Source: Aplectana chamaeleonis (lineage: Eukaryota; Nematoda; Chromadorea; Rhabditida; Cosmocercidae). Taken from it: 64,000 nucleotides of DNA. The position numbers were made by a program, and so were the translations under genes. Shown in pieces: positions 11,880 through 63,834 of this stretch. The stretch is from the NCBI GenBank assembly GCA_029168955.1, contig JAPDOI010000154.1:685001-749000 (forward strand), in the 5' to 3' direction. The stretch's first letter is position 1. Every line of letters begins with the position of its first letter. The notes beneath the pieces were generated by a model, which was not told the origin of the DNA, did not search any database, and was given only the letters and a program-made list of their open reading frames with translations.

Positions 11880-12195
11880 TGGAATTTCAAAAAATTTTCT
11901 CGGATTTAGCTTAAAAGTTGTATGTAGGGAAAGTGTAAGGTGGTGAACACGAATCTGGAGTCCATTTGTCGGAATTTCGAGGTTCATTGTACGTTACGGT
12001 AGGTAACCTGTCATTTAGGGGTCAAAACCCACCCTAGTATTTTGAAAATCGACAAACGGACGTTAAATTCGTATTCTCCACCCCGAATAACCCCCGTATA
12101 CAAATTTTGAGTAAAAACTGAGATTTTGACCAGACTACCGTATACCCACCGTAATCTACCGTAATCTGCGAAAAATCGATGAACGGACTCCAGAT
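11880..12195. repeat. R1 interspersed repeat, left part
   Basis: This is the left portion of a degenerate repeat marked by phrases such as gaacacgaatctggagtcc, accgtatacccaccgtaatc and aataacccccg. The same phrases recur at 14868-15420, 16430-17640, 41410-43030 and 43727-44760. Here the repeat is split by the hAT element at 12196-14867. Confidence 0.65.
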
Positions 12196-12699
12196 CAGGG
12201 CTGGGCACACGTCCCGGCATGGCGATTCTGAATATGCACCCCCCTTAGCTCGGTAACTTTTAGGCACCCCCCTATGGAAAATCTAAATCGGCTATTTTCC
12301 AAAAAAGTTGAGCACAACAGCCATGATTTTGACTTCCTGATTTCGATAAACAAGAATTTAAAAAAAGCACTGAATAGAGAAAATTCCGAAAATGGCCACA
12401 AAAAGGGTAGTGTAATTTCTGAACTTCAAAACAACCCCATGAGGAAAATTTGTTAGTAAGACGGTAAGTTATTACAAAAGATAAAACATTTTTCAATACA
12501 AAACAATTGAACAATTACAAACAACAGAACTACTACTATTGCGATAATTAATGTTTCCTGTCGAATGTTTTCATAAACCTATGAAGGATTAGTTAATCTG
12601 TGTTTGGTTGTTCTGATGTGGAAATCGGAATTATTTTGTGTTGTGGAACAAGGTTAGGATTCATGTGATGCGTAGGGAGTGGGAAACCCGAGTTTTACC

Positions 12700-14110
12700 C
12701 TTCTAGAATGCCGCAATCCCTTAAAAAATCGGCTTGCCGTGCGATACGGTGTTTGTACGCAGCTACACAGCGCACACGGGAGTGGACGCGCACACAATAT
12801 TAATAAAAAATGTATTTTATTACAGAACGGGGGTGAGAAAAGGATTGAAACTGAAGGAAATGGAAGATGGTAAAGGTAGTCTATTCTGGATGTACCCACT
12901 TTAGAAATTTAATGTAAATAAACAAAGGTAGAGCGGGTGTAAATATTTAGCCGTGACAAGGTTCATTCAAACGAACCTAGTTGATCGAATTTAGCATTAT
13001 AAATAGATCAAAGGATATTGTGAGAAAGTAGAGAATCCGGCAAACATTTTAGTTTCTTTAGGATCGATTTTTAATGTGATTTAAGGACCTTAAATCTCGT
13101 CCCGGTTTTACCCCGAAAACCGGGACAAAACCGGGACGAGTTTTAAAGGCAGCGTACGCGCAAAAAACCGTGTTCATTTTTTTCACAATTTTGCGCAGGT
13201 AGGCTTACCAGGTTGTCATATATCATGAAGAGACCACCCAAAACTCTCGAGTTTCAGAGAAAAACTGCGTTTGAAAATCTCGCAGCATTAAGCCTCCTTT
13301 TTCTCACGTCTGTCCGGTGTGTCTTGTGCATTACACAAATATCGGAAATTTGAACGGCTGAATTGGTTTAGCCCCCTTAACTTTCTAGGTTCCGCAAATC
13401 TTTTCGCTTTTCTGCTGTCAATGATCATCTAAAAATAGGAGGCTCTCAATACCCACGTCTGAACTCGAAAATTCTTCGGAATAAAAATTTAGAAAATTGG
13501 ATTTCCGCGGCCGGCCGAAGACTGTCGTGGGGTTTCTGTTCCTCGTGTTAGATGATCGACCGGGAAAACGCCTTTTCAGACCACGGAGTGATTTTCACGA
13601 GCCTATAGCATTATGAATACGCAGCATTGAGATCTCAAGCTTCGCCAACTATTTCCACTTGGTTCATACTTCGGATTGAGAAGAAAAACACAGATGTGGT
13701 TTTCTGCGCGGACGCTGCCTTTAAGGACCTTAAGTCACATTGAATGTCAAACCTATTGCTACTGAAATGTTTGCCCGATTCTCCTCTTTCTCTCAATGCT
13801 CTTAGTTCTATGTTTATTGGTGTTTTTAATCAACTGGGTCCATTTGAATGAACCTTATCAAGTCCAAAAAATTCACTCCGCTCCAACATAGTTTGTTTAC
13901 ATTAAATTTCTATAGTAGATACATTGAAAGTATCCTATTTCTGCCTTCTTCCATTTACTCTAGTTTCAATCCTTTTCTCCGCCCCGTTCTGTAATAAAAT
14001 ACATTTTTTATTTAATATTGTGTGCGCGTCTACTCCAGTGCGCGCTGTGCAGCTGCGGACAAACACCGCATCGCACGGCAAGAGAGATAACGGCATTCAA
14101 GGTGGATAAA
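12700..14110. mobile_element. Nested fold-back element
   Basis: The left arm (about 12700-13140) and right arm (13725-14110) are reverse complements, for example gcgcacacaatattaa at 12787 and its complement at 14010, and ggttcattcaaacgaacc opposite ggttcattcaaatggaccc. The element lies inside the hAT element and is interrupted at its centre by a TTAA MITE. Confidence 0.7.
13147..13720. mobile_element. piggyBac-like TTAA MITE, AGGCA(T/G)CG family, copy 2
   Basis: The ends AGGCAGCGTACGCGC and GCGCGGACGCTGCCT are flanked on both sides by TTAA (13143-13146 and 13721-13724). It sits at the centre of the fold-back element. Confidence 0.82.
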
Positions 14111-14867
14111 ACTCTGGTTTTTATGTACAGCGTACTTCTCAATGAGGATGACACGGTCATTCGCTTCTTTCATAGGAACTTGCAGTCTTTAAAGTTGGCT
14201 CTCTTCATAAGTCACATTGTCATGAATTAAAATCTATTGACTGGTTGTGATTCTGACTGTGCTATCTGTACTTTCAAACTGTCGAAATAAAGCCTAGCCT
14301 GCTCGGATGAGTCTGGGCGGAGTGAGCAGCGGAGCGGTTGGTCATGGCAAAATACATGCAACAGTGATAAGGAGATTTTGACATGATAAGCCCGATAAGC
14401 CTTGCATCGACCGGCTCAAAATGAGCGCCGTAGGCTATACATCATTTAGCTAATTTTTTTTAATTTGAACGATAGCTTTCCTGCGCGCTGTCTTTGTATC
14501 TTTGCCTCCAATCGGTAGCCACCCGCGTAATCAGTGAACGTTGAACCAAAGCAACAAGTCCTTACTTGCTACAAGATAACAGAAGGGTGTTTATTACTTC
14601 ATCAAAACAAACTTCGACAGCAACCATGAATTATTGCGAACACAACCTGCATCTCTATCTATAATTTGAATTCTTCAAGTGTTCCCCTCAAAAAGCGGAG
14701 AAGCAGATATGGCAACTCAGAAGAATAGTGTGTATTTTTTCCTGATATTCGACAGAACATGCACTTCGTTCTTTTTTTGGTGTTCGGTTTAGGCACCCCC
14801 CTTTGCCCTCTCTGCAACGTCCAATATGCACCCCCCTAAGGTTAACCGGGACGCGTGCCCAGCCCTG

Positions 14868-15420
14868 CTCCAGATTCGTCTTCAGCACTCCAAATAGCCT
14901 TCAGCGAATGATTTTGAGACATATCTATCGTAGAAAACCGGAAATCTCGAAAGTGGCGTTTTTCCCTCGAAATTTTCCCCGGTTCGAAAGTTTCAACCGA
15001 AATGAGCCGAAAACTTTTGAAAATCGACTAATAGATCTCAGAATCGTGATCAACGCGCCAAAAAAACCCCCTAGGGGGATTTTAAGCCTAATCTGAAACA
15101 TTTTTCTAAAACGCTTCCAGAGCCCTCAATTGGTAGTAATAAGCGCCCAACAGAAAATCCGTACAAGTCCAAAACTCTGTCAGTCTGGACAAAGTACGGA
15201 GAATGTGCGTTCACCCAAAATTTGCTCAGGGGGGGGAGGTAGTTTTGGGTGCTGAACACATTTATGAGGTCCGTATCCGGATTTTCCGAAGAATAACGCG
15301 CTTTTTGGAAGGTACAAAAAGCACAAAAAATGAGCTTCTGAAGCTTGTATTTTCTTGGAACCTGCAGCTCGGGGCGGGATACTGCGCAGTTTTACTATTG
15401 AGCCACAAGAGATACTAACG
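14868..15420. repeat. R1 interspersed repeat, right part
   Basis: It continues R1 after the hAT element, with phrases such as gcactccaaatagcc, gatctcagaatcgtgatcaac and gctgaacacatttatgaggtccg. It is non-coding; open frames here are chance. Confidence 0.6.
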
Positions 15421-15975
15421 ACACTAGTCGTTTTGGCAGATCAGACTAGTATACTTCCCTTGTTAGTTGAAAAACGTCTAAGGCATTTTTTCACTCTGAA
15501 TTTGCCCCGATTTCCGATGGTTCTTTCATTTCGATTTCCGAATTCCGGAAGAAATCCTGACATTGCGGGAAAAATCGGAAACATTCACAAGACTAGAATT
15601 TTTCACACTTCTTCTTGCCAACTCCCTAATAGGTTATTTCGGGCGCTGAATTCGAATTCAAAGTCCGTCTTCACGTTTCAGAAAATCGGGGTTGATTTTA
15701 TATACATGAAAAATATTCAATACAAAAGGATAATCCCAAGTGTTTTCGGTAAGCACATCCACCAGGGGAGAATTAAGAGTTTCGCTGAACAAATTTTCGA
15801 TTTCCGATTACTGGTGGTTTTTGGTGTTCCGATTCCCGAAGTTGAGAAGGTTGTTCAAATTTCCGGTTTCCGAAATTCAGAAATAAATTTCCCCTCATCC
15901 CATGTACCACCTGCACTCCCGTAGGCCCACACGGTTTAAAGGAACACAGTAGTTTCCATTCGTCCCAATAAAGTA
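15421..15975. repeat. Degenerate hAT-like MITE relic and flank
   Basis: From about 15490 to 15905 the sequence repeats tttccgaattccgg-type motifs and ends near cccctcatcccatg, a decayed version of the GAGCGGAA family terminus. Termini and duplications are not clear. No gene was seen. Confidence 0.4.
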
Positions 15976-16251
15976 TTGTGCTTCTCTGGGCCGAATTCCG
16001 GTCCGCAATTGCGTCCCGACACGCATTGCGGCCGCACGCGCCGGAGTCGGTCGAGTTTCCAGAGCCAAAGCCGACTTGATATTGCTTTTTTATAGTTTTC
16101 TCCAATTTCGTTTGGTTTCCAGTTTCCAAAACCCACCCGGAGTCAACAGATCGGCGGCTGCGGCGCTAGAAACTCTTTCGACTCGGGATCGTGCGGCCGC
16201 AAAGCGTGTTGAGACGCAATCGCGGACCGGAATTTGGCCCAAAAATCACAA
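15976..16251. mobile_element. Mariner-like MITE (about 280 bp), copy 2
   Basis: The ends TTGTGCTTCTCTGGGCCG and GGCCCAAAAATCACAA are flanked by TA on both sides. The interior matches the copy at 3827, including cggtccgcaattgcg and gcggccgca. Confidence 0.75.
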
Positions 16252-16429
16252 TACCCTCTATAAAACGTCGTAATTCACATCATTTGAGACGCGAGCGGAG
16301 CGCGCGATGCCTCAGCCTCCGACTGCCTTGCGCTCTCTCACTGTCTCTAACCTCCGCTCCGCACCAGCACGCGTAGGAACCAAGTGCATTTCGCCGTTTT
16401 ATTGTCTATACTTTACTGGAACGAATGGA

Positions 16430-17640
16430 AACTACTGTGTCTCCTTAGACCGTGTGGGCCCACGGCAGTGCAGGTGATATATGCGACCCAGAGAGGCCCC
16501 GTAGTTAGCAAGACGCTTTGTTGCCACTAGGAACACGAACACCTTCAAGACTTTGGTCAAAGTTTTTAACGAAGAAATCTGAGCTAGTGTTGGAGGACGA
16601 TCAGCTGTGCATCTGATAAGGGAACTTCTTCTGGCTGAAGTAACCATTTCAAATGAACTGTACCTTTCTAGAAACATCTTTGAACATAGAGTCCGAGTAT
16701 GCCCCGAACAGCTGCCTGGACTCACTTTAAAAAAGTTATAAGCGTATTCAAACCTTCGCGGAGAAGTTTAGGACCAATTCTTTTTCTACCAATTTTTAGA
16801 ATTTTTTTTTAAAGAAAAATCCAGATTTTGCTCAACACTCGTACATATATAGTGGTAATCTAGAATACTGATCAAGAATCTGAGGCCCGTTTGCCAAAAC
16901 TCCAAGGTTTACTGTAGGTTACGGTATGTACCATGCCAACTAGGACCCAAGAGTTGACAAATGGACATCGGATTCGTATTCAGCACCACGAATAAACCTT
17001 CCATAGAAATTTTCAATCAAATGTGAGACTTCACCAAACTACAGTATATCCACCATAATCTACCATAAAACGAATTTTTTTGAACGGGCGCCAGATTCGC
17101 GTTGAGCACTGCAAGTAACCTCTTGAGAAAGACTGTTAGCCACATATACCGTAGCAATTCATAAATTGTCGAAAGTCGTGTTTTGGCAAGAGATTTTCCT
17201 CCGATTAGGAACTTTGAACGAATTGAGTCGAAAACTTTGAAAAATCGTTGGAAAAAAGGACAAACGTCAGATTCGTGATCAACTACCCAAAAAGCCCTTA
17301 TTGGGAGTTCTAAGTCTAAAATTGAACGTTTCTCCTGGGCGATTTCAGAGCTCACTAACTGATATAAGTGAACGCTTAACAAATGATGCGTACAAGTCTA
17401 AAACGCTATTACTCTACGTTAGGTTCGAAAAGAGACCGTTCACCTGGACTTCGCACGGGGGGTCATTTTAGAAGCAGAACAAGATTATGAAGTCCGTTTA
17501 CAGATTTTCGAAGAATCACTGTGTGTTTCGGATAGTAAAAAAGGTACGGAAATAGAGGGAAAACGTCCATATCTCATTTCAGAGTGGCTTTGGGCAGTAT
17601 GAAAAAGCATATTCGGACTCCATGTCTTAGAATGGTTCTA
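16430..17640. repeat. R1 interspersed repeat, second copy
   Basis: The ends are inverted relatives: catttcaaatgaactgtacc near 16645 and its counterpart near 17640, next to gtccgagtatgcc and gcatattcggac. The centre has the R1 phrases gtatatccaccataatctacc and cagattcgtgatcaac. It is non-coding. Confidence 0.6.
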
Positions 17641-17765
17641 GAGAAACACACTCCATTTAGAATGGCCAGGCTGACTAACAGGAAATTCCTTATGAGGGCT
17701 CTTCATACCTATAACGTTACAACTCTGGCCCAGCAGTGATTCCCTGAACGGATAGCAGGTCATGA

Positions 17766-18214
17766 AGGCAGTGTCCACGAAAAATCTCGTTCTCGAGTTG
17801 TCAGTGTGAAACTCCAAGATGGCGGATGCTGGAGAGGATAGGGTAGGAGAAAGCAGCGAGAACGGGCTAGAAACGAAAAAAACGGCTTCGAATCCATCCC
17901 AGTGCGCCAACCTATCCCGGACCGCCCCCCATTCGGACGAGCGTGTGGCGCCGCGCACGTTTCCACTGGCAGGTTGCCAAGTAACTCTGCCGCTTCCAGC
18001 CTGATCGATTCGCGCACATTTCGCGATTAGTGCGCGCTTGCGGGAATCAGCTGGGCCTATATTTCTCGTTCACGCCCCGAATTTAAAAAAAACCGTTATT
18101 TTAGCTTATTCTGAACGTTTTTTCCGCTGTTTCTTCGCTATTAGTTACCTCGCCACCGAACACCTTCCATTTTCGGGTCGAACTCGAGTGCGATAGCAAT
18201 CGTGGAAACTGCCT
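17766..18214. mobile_element. TTAA MITE, AGGCAGTG family, diverged copy
   Basis: The left end is AGGCAGTGTCCACGA, the right end is TCGTGGAAACTGCCT followed by TTAA. The left flank ATGA has decayed. It ends 118 bp before the first candidate linker exon of gene B. Confidence 0.65.
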
Positions 18215-18332
18215 TTAACTAGTAGAATGCATGCTAGCAACTTGCAAAAAGGTTCTAGGAATCACAACATCTTGAACAATTGGAGTCGTAACTATCTTAT
18301 AACAAAACGAATACTGTTGGACTCATTTTCCG

Positions 18333-43373
<25,041 letters not shown>

Positions 43374-43726
43374 AGGGATGCAGTCCTTCTGAACGTTGGA
43401 TGCGTGCGGTTGCGTTGCATCACATGTATTGTATATAATGAGATTTGATCTAATAAGGCTTTATGATGGTCATTTTCGCTTCTTACCCGTAATGAACTAT
43501 CTACAGAATACTAATGTACCTCTCTGACTGTGTGCTCCGATAAATTTTGAAGAGTCCTTACACTGGTTCAGGTGGTTATCTGATAGAACCTTATTCCCTC
43601 GTCGACCCTAATCCGCCATTACCCTTCACAACACACCTATCTCCAAATTTCGAGGCGTTATATGCGAAAACTCTTACTTCAAAACTTGAAATTGTTTACA
43701 GGAACGAGAAAATATTTTCTCAACCT

Positions 43727-44760
43727 AACTAGGGAACCTCGCTAGTCAGGTATGAGCTTTTGAGAGACTGTGAATGTTTCTTGGTCAACTCGAATACGCT
43801 CTCTTCGAATCTGAACTCGGATTTTGCTACGGACATCTCTGAACGAAGTTATAAGCGTTTTTGAAGCTTCGTGAAAAGGTAAGGGACCCATCAGCCAATT
43901 TTTAGGGTGCTTGGAAAAAACATTTTCGGATTCGGCTCAAAACTCTGAACTGGGGGTTATTCAGTGCGCTGAACGCGAATTTGGGGTCTGTTTGTCGCTA
44001 GACTTATGTTTACTGTAGGATACTGTAGGCATTATGAATCTTGACTGACTTTGCCTACCTTAAAATTTCGAAAATCAAAAATGGACCACAAATTCGTGTT
44101 CGGCGTCCCAAGTAACACCCACAGTGGAATTTGAGTGAAATCTGACCAAGCTACCGTATACCCACCGTAACCTATCCCTAATCTATCAGAAATCGATAAA
44201 CGGACTGCAGATTCGTGTTTAGCACTGCAAATAACCCCCAGAGCAACAATTTTAGCCATATCTATGGTAGCACTCCGGAAATCGGCAAACGTCGCGATTT
44301 GCCATCAAATTTACCCCCGATGGGAAGCCTTGAACGAATCATGTCGAAAAGCTCGGAAAATCGTCAAATTAACCATAGATTCGTGATCAGCGCCCCAAAT
44401 AATCCACCTGGAAGGATTTTGAGTAAAATCTGCCACATTTTTTTACGCTTTCAGAGGTATAACTGGGCGCCCAACCGAAAATCCGCACAAGTCCAAAACC
44501 CTATCACTCTGTGCGAAGTTTGGAAAATGTGCCTTCACTCAAAATTTGCACAGTGGGGTAGTTTTGGGAGCTGAACACAAGCATGAGGTCCGTTTCCGGG
44601 CTTCGCAAACCCTAATGCGCGTTTTCGATAGAAGAAAAAGGTGTGCAATACGAAATCTGACCGGCTATAACTTTTTTCCCAGATGTCCTTAGCAAAATTT
44701 GACCAAGAAACATTCACAGTCTCTCAAAAGCTCATACCTGACTAGCGAGGTTCCCTAGTA
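43727..44760. repeat. R1-type element with 60-bp inverted ends
   Basis: The left end ctagggaacctcgctagtca and the right end tgactagcgaggttccctag are complementary for about 60 bp. R1 phrases fill the interior. It lies downstream of gene B. Confidence 0.7.
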
Positions 44761-46771
44761 AGATGCTATTCGCCGCAGAATTTTATGGAGATACCAATAA
44801 TAATTTTCACCTAAGGTGTTTCTCCAAGGGTATAAAGATTCTGAGCAGAAACTTATAGCTTAGAGAGGAAAAAACACATTTCATGAATTAAAATCGGCTG
44901 GATGATCGGGAAAATCTTTCTTCCACTCGAACCCAGTTTTCGAGGCCGAATTTTGCGAAAATTCTTAACACAACCCTCCCCAAAATTCTTTTTTCAATAG
45001 AAGAAACGTCGCGAGAGGAAACCGGAGTTTATTCAGAATTCACCTAGAAATATTCAGTACAAGAAAAACTTGGCTTCAAGACAGCTTCAAAGATTTCGCA
45101 TAATATCAGCAGATCGTTCTCTATAGAATAATAAATCTTATAAAGCGGCCAGCTATCCGATTTTTATCGAAAGTCAGTAATAAAAATTGGAAAAAATCAA
45201 ATTCAACAAAAAGAAGATCACGAAAACTTTCAATTTCAAAACCTAAGGTTTGGAACAAACCTCCAACTTTTCCCACTCGAGCAATCTAAACAACCCTCAT
45301 CTCTTGGACCACTATTTTCGCCCCAACGTGTCTATGCTTCCGTAACTATGTTTATGCACGTAATGTCCTTACCGGAACGGAATTCCTAGCCGCATATGCG
45401 GACAACCGCTATTGCACCACGCAACACGATGATGGTCGTGCTGAGACAAAAAAAAATGATCGTTCCAAGACCACGTGGTCCCACCACGATCATCATCATT
45501 GAGTCGCAGCCACGCATCGCTAAACACAATCAATAATGGACCTTCCATCACATCTGAGCGGTAATAAACTCGCTGTAAGGGAAAAATGTCGGCACACCCA
45601 CACGCGTCGCGGTCAGCACACCGACACGAAAAGAAAATAAATAAAAATCCACCAATAAAAACCAGTATATCTATATGTACTTCAAATTTTCATTTTGCTG
45701 AATAAAAACAATCGATATATTCTTTCAGTGAACAAGATAAAATTCATTTACTCTCTGTGAACGCACGCTAGACGTCGTACATGCAAATACATACGTGTAC
45801 AAGCGCACTTTTATATACAAACAACAACGAAACACCGCGAGAAAGAGAGAAAATCTATCCAACACATGCAAAAATGATGATTAAAAAATCAATAAAATCA
45901 ATATGATAATCGTGAGTAGAGGTGACAATTTCATTGGACAAACAAAAAATGACTATGAAAAGCTCGTATCACTAAAACTCACATTTTCTGTTAGAAATCT
46001 ATGAATCTATGTATGTGATATATGACATCGTCTATGTTCTTTATATAATGTATGAGCATAATACGAATAATTCTGAATGACAAAATTTCAAACACATTTG
46101 GCCAACATATGAATTGCAGAAATTCGCTCATAAACGCAGACACAAAAACACGAGAATAATAATATTAATCGATCACAAGTCAATAAATCAATAGTAAGTA
46201 AAGGCAATAAATAAAAATGCAGTTATAACATAATTTTCGAGACGGACCGTACTACCTAGGAGAAGCACAATAAATTGGTGTGAACACGCACACACACGTA
46301 ACGCATACGCACGCGAAGCGACGCGGCGCAATTAGTTTGGAGACATACGGCTAAAACTCTATGTAACTATGTTGAACATAGCAGACAAAAAATCGATGAC
46401 ATAATTTAACCACGTACATTCACACTATGAGTACAGTGCAGTAATTAGCGACAAAATGACAAAAAATCACTGCAAGGCATACTTTGACGAATCAAGATAA
46501 AAAATCGAATTATCGATTTTGTGCAATAAATCAATATCTGTTTTTTTTTCAATTTGACAAAGTTATGCTACGCAGTACCTAGCATTGAGATAACGATGTA
46601 CATACAAATGAGTGCAAATATATGTAACCAGGCAGCTGATATTGGCTCTTCCAATTACATCTCGGCACACAAGATAAGCCAGCAAATCATGAAAAACCAT
46701 CACGAGAAATCACGGACAGTGCTACACAAATGACGACATGACATCTCAGTAGTACTGATTGCAGCCATCCG
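44761..46771. other. AT-rich intergenic region between convergent genes B and yap-1
   Basis: No exon is supported. A degraded palindromic MITE related to 9858-10335 lies at about 45366-45525 (cacgtggtcccaccacgatc). Much of the rest is AT-rich with CA/CG-containing words. It probably contains the 3' UTR of yap-1 at its right edge. Confidence 0.45.
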
Positions 46772-61827
<15,056 letters not shown>

Positions 61828-62464
61828 CTGAAAAAAAGAAAGCATAATGGTAGAAAATAAAAGTCAGATTATAGAGGAATTTATTAAGGAATCTATCTCT
61901 ATCAGAGAAAACATTTTGAAGGCTGTAAAATCGCTTAGAACCGCGAAAAAAACCGGAAACAATGAAACGCAAAACAAGAGCGGATGGAACAAAATTAAAG
62001 AAATCTAGGAGAAGTCTTGATCAGAAATCTCTCAACAGCATCCCAACAGGACGAAAAACTTGGTTGCCTCGTGCCTAAACACCTTGTGCGGTCCGTTCCC
62101 TTCAGAAAACCCCTTTCTCACAACTCTCTGATTTTTGAGGCGCAAAACCGCTTTCGGAATAGATGGTGAGTAAAAGCCTGAGGAGCCCACAATTTTACGA
62201 GAGAAATTGCCACGTAATCAGCGTGGGTGATGGTTCCTATTTTTCTTAAGTGAATATTCATGTGAACCAAGAAATCCTTTCTTATAGGTTCATTTTGGAG
62301 AACAGCTTGATCATAGAAACTTGATTGTTGTGAAAGTTCTTGGACCCTTAATTGCTAGAATACGCGAGCGCAATATCGTAAACTAAAAATGGCCCCGATC
62401 GGTGTTCGGGATAGCTGCTTCTGTTGAAACTTATTCGTTTCCCTAGCGTCATCCAGGCGTCAGA
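61828..62464. other. Region upstream of the first identified yap-1 exon
   Basis: It should be intron if more yap-1 exons lie to the right. I found no exon with a phase 0 donor here. Confidence 0.35.
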
Positions 62465-62912
62465 GTTGAAACATAAAGTGTGTCCGAATGAGAATGGCGG
62501 CCCACGCGGCCTGCGTGCAGGCAGGCGGCCGTCGCATGTACCGCTCTTGAACGAGTGTTGGATTCGAACGGCGGCAATCCCACCCCCTGCTGTATAGCTG
62601 ATTGATTGGCGCAGAGTTTGCTGTATAGTTGTACACGAACGAAATTTTCGAAAGATTTTTCGAATTTTTTTCATTCGTTTTCTTTCGTTCGAAACTACTT
62701 CGAACACAATTTCTTCGATTTTCGTTCGTTCGACATTTTTTTTCGAAATTGTACAACTATAGTTTGCTGACAGCCGGTGCCGACCGACCCCGTTCGTAGT
62801 CGATGGCTGTGGGGAACGTTTCGCATGCTCGTCCGAGAGCGGCGAACGCGACGGCCGCCTGCCCAGTACGTCGGCCGCATGGGCCGCCATTCTCATTCGG
62901 AGACACTTTACG
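62465..62912. mobile_element. MITE of about 450 bp with inverted ends
   Basis: The left arm gtgtccgaatgagaatggcgg and the right arm ccgccattctcattcggagac are complementary, as are ttgtacacgaacgaaattttcgaaag and ttcgaaattgtacaac in the interior. A long minus-strand frame across it is produced by the palindrome. Confidence 0.7.
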
Positions 62913-62963
62913 TACACCCAAAGATTTTGGTCGATCTGCACACATTTCGCCCACGTTTTTCAG

Positions 62964-63063
62964 AACTCGATCAGACCGTTCGCCTTCAGTATTTCCTAAA
63001 AATATTGGATGAGAATGACAAAAATCAATTCAGCCGCGTTCGACCACTAACACTGCCGCTTAG
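62964..63063 (+). CDS. Candidate exon of an unidentified gene (plus strand)
   Basis: An excellent acceptor (cccacgtttttcag) precedes a 100-nt open stretch reading LDQTVRLQYFLKILDENDKN and QFSRVRPLTLPL, ending at cttag|gtatct (phase 1 in, 2 out). The composition looks coding. No partner exon or family was found, and it lies on the strand opposite to yap-1. Confidence 0.35.
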
Positions 63064-63116
63064 GTATCTTCCGTTAATTCCAAAACTGATAAAAATGTGT
63101 GTACATCAAAAATGAC

Positions 63117-63297
63117 CTGGGCTGTTCTCGATTCATGACATCCCGTATTCTTCTGACAAGAGGTCTATAGACTTTCACATCCTTATGTTTTAGGAAGAAC
63201 TCCATATACTCCAAATATCTATGCTTCATCCAAACAGATCCCAGCCCTCTACTGCTCGAAAGAAGGCCACCCAAAGGCACAGTAACCCAAAAGATTG
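63117..63297 (-). CDS. Candidate exon of an unidentified gene (minus strand)
   Basis: Between minus-strand gtcttttcag and cccag|gtcatt lies a 181-nt open frame reading IFWVTVPLGGLLSSSRGLGS, VWMKHRYLEYMEFFLKHKDV and YRPLVRRIRDVMNREQP. It is phase 1 in, 2 out, so it cannot splice straight into the yap-1 exon at 61827 (phase 0). It could be an unrelated gene, an old transposon or an upstream yap-1 exon with one exon missing between. Confidence 0.3.
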
Positions 63298-63365
63298 CTG
63301 AAAAGACTTCAGGCCTATGTCGGAGCGAAACGCAACGAATTCATGGCTTTTTGAAAATCGCTTGA

Positions 63366-63834
63366 AGGCAGTGTTCACGATAAAAGTCATTTTTCTGTTT
63401 TTTTTTTACCTATCTTGGAAGCGGCCCCATGCTAATTTCAATGATGTCCCTGGAATCTTACGAGACCCCCGGGAAACGGAATTATGGCCACTCAAAATTC
63501 AGCTGGGGAAGCATTGTGGACGAGTCGTCCGAGGCTTGTAACTTCCGTTTTTTGCAGCCGATGTGTGCGAGCTGACCTGAGTAAAGAGAGACTTTGAAAA
63601 TGATGCAGGGAAAAACGGGGCATTTGATCGGAAACCATCGCTCATCTAACCACGAATTCAGAGAAACTGCTATAGGACGTGGGCGGTGTGTCCCAATGGG
63701 TAGGCTGGCCCACGAGATTTTCACCCTCTTACCGGCCGTTTTTCGTCGCATTTCCGTTCTTAACCTTCTTAGAGTTCCCAAAGCTTATGTTTTAACCAAA
63801 AAAACGTGCAACTTTTTGTTCGTGAACACTGCCT
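63366..63834. mobile_element. piggyBac-like TTAA MITE, AGGCAGTG family, copy 4
   Basis: The left end is AGGCAGTGTTCACGATAAAAG with flank TTGA, the right end is TTCGTGAACACTGCCT with flank TTAA. The interior matches the reverse complement of 60813-61276 in part (gtgggcggtgtgtcccaatggg). Confidence 0.8.

Larger units (their letters stand above)
12196..14867. mobile_element. 2.7-kb hAT-like element carrying nested elements
   Basis: The termini CAGGGCTGGGCACACG and its inverted partner GACGCGTGCCCAGCCCTG are flanked by a perfect 8-bp duplication CTCCAGAT (12188-12195 and 14868-14875). No transposase is seen. It contains a fold-back element at about 12700-14110, which itself contains a TTAA MITE at 13147-13720, and it is inserted into the R1 repeat. 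Confidence 0.85.

Noticed and set aside
62348..62941. A 197-codon minus-strand frame
   Set aside because: It spans an inverted-repeat MITE whose palindrome keeps several frames open; no splice or family support.
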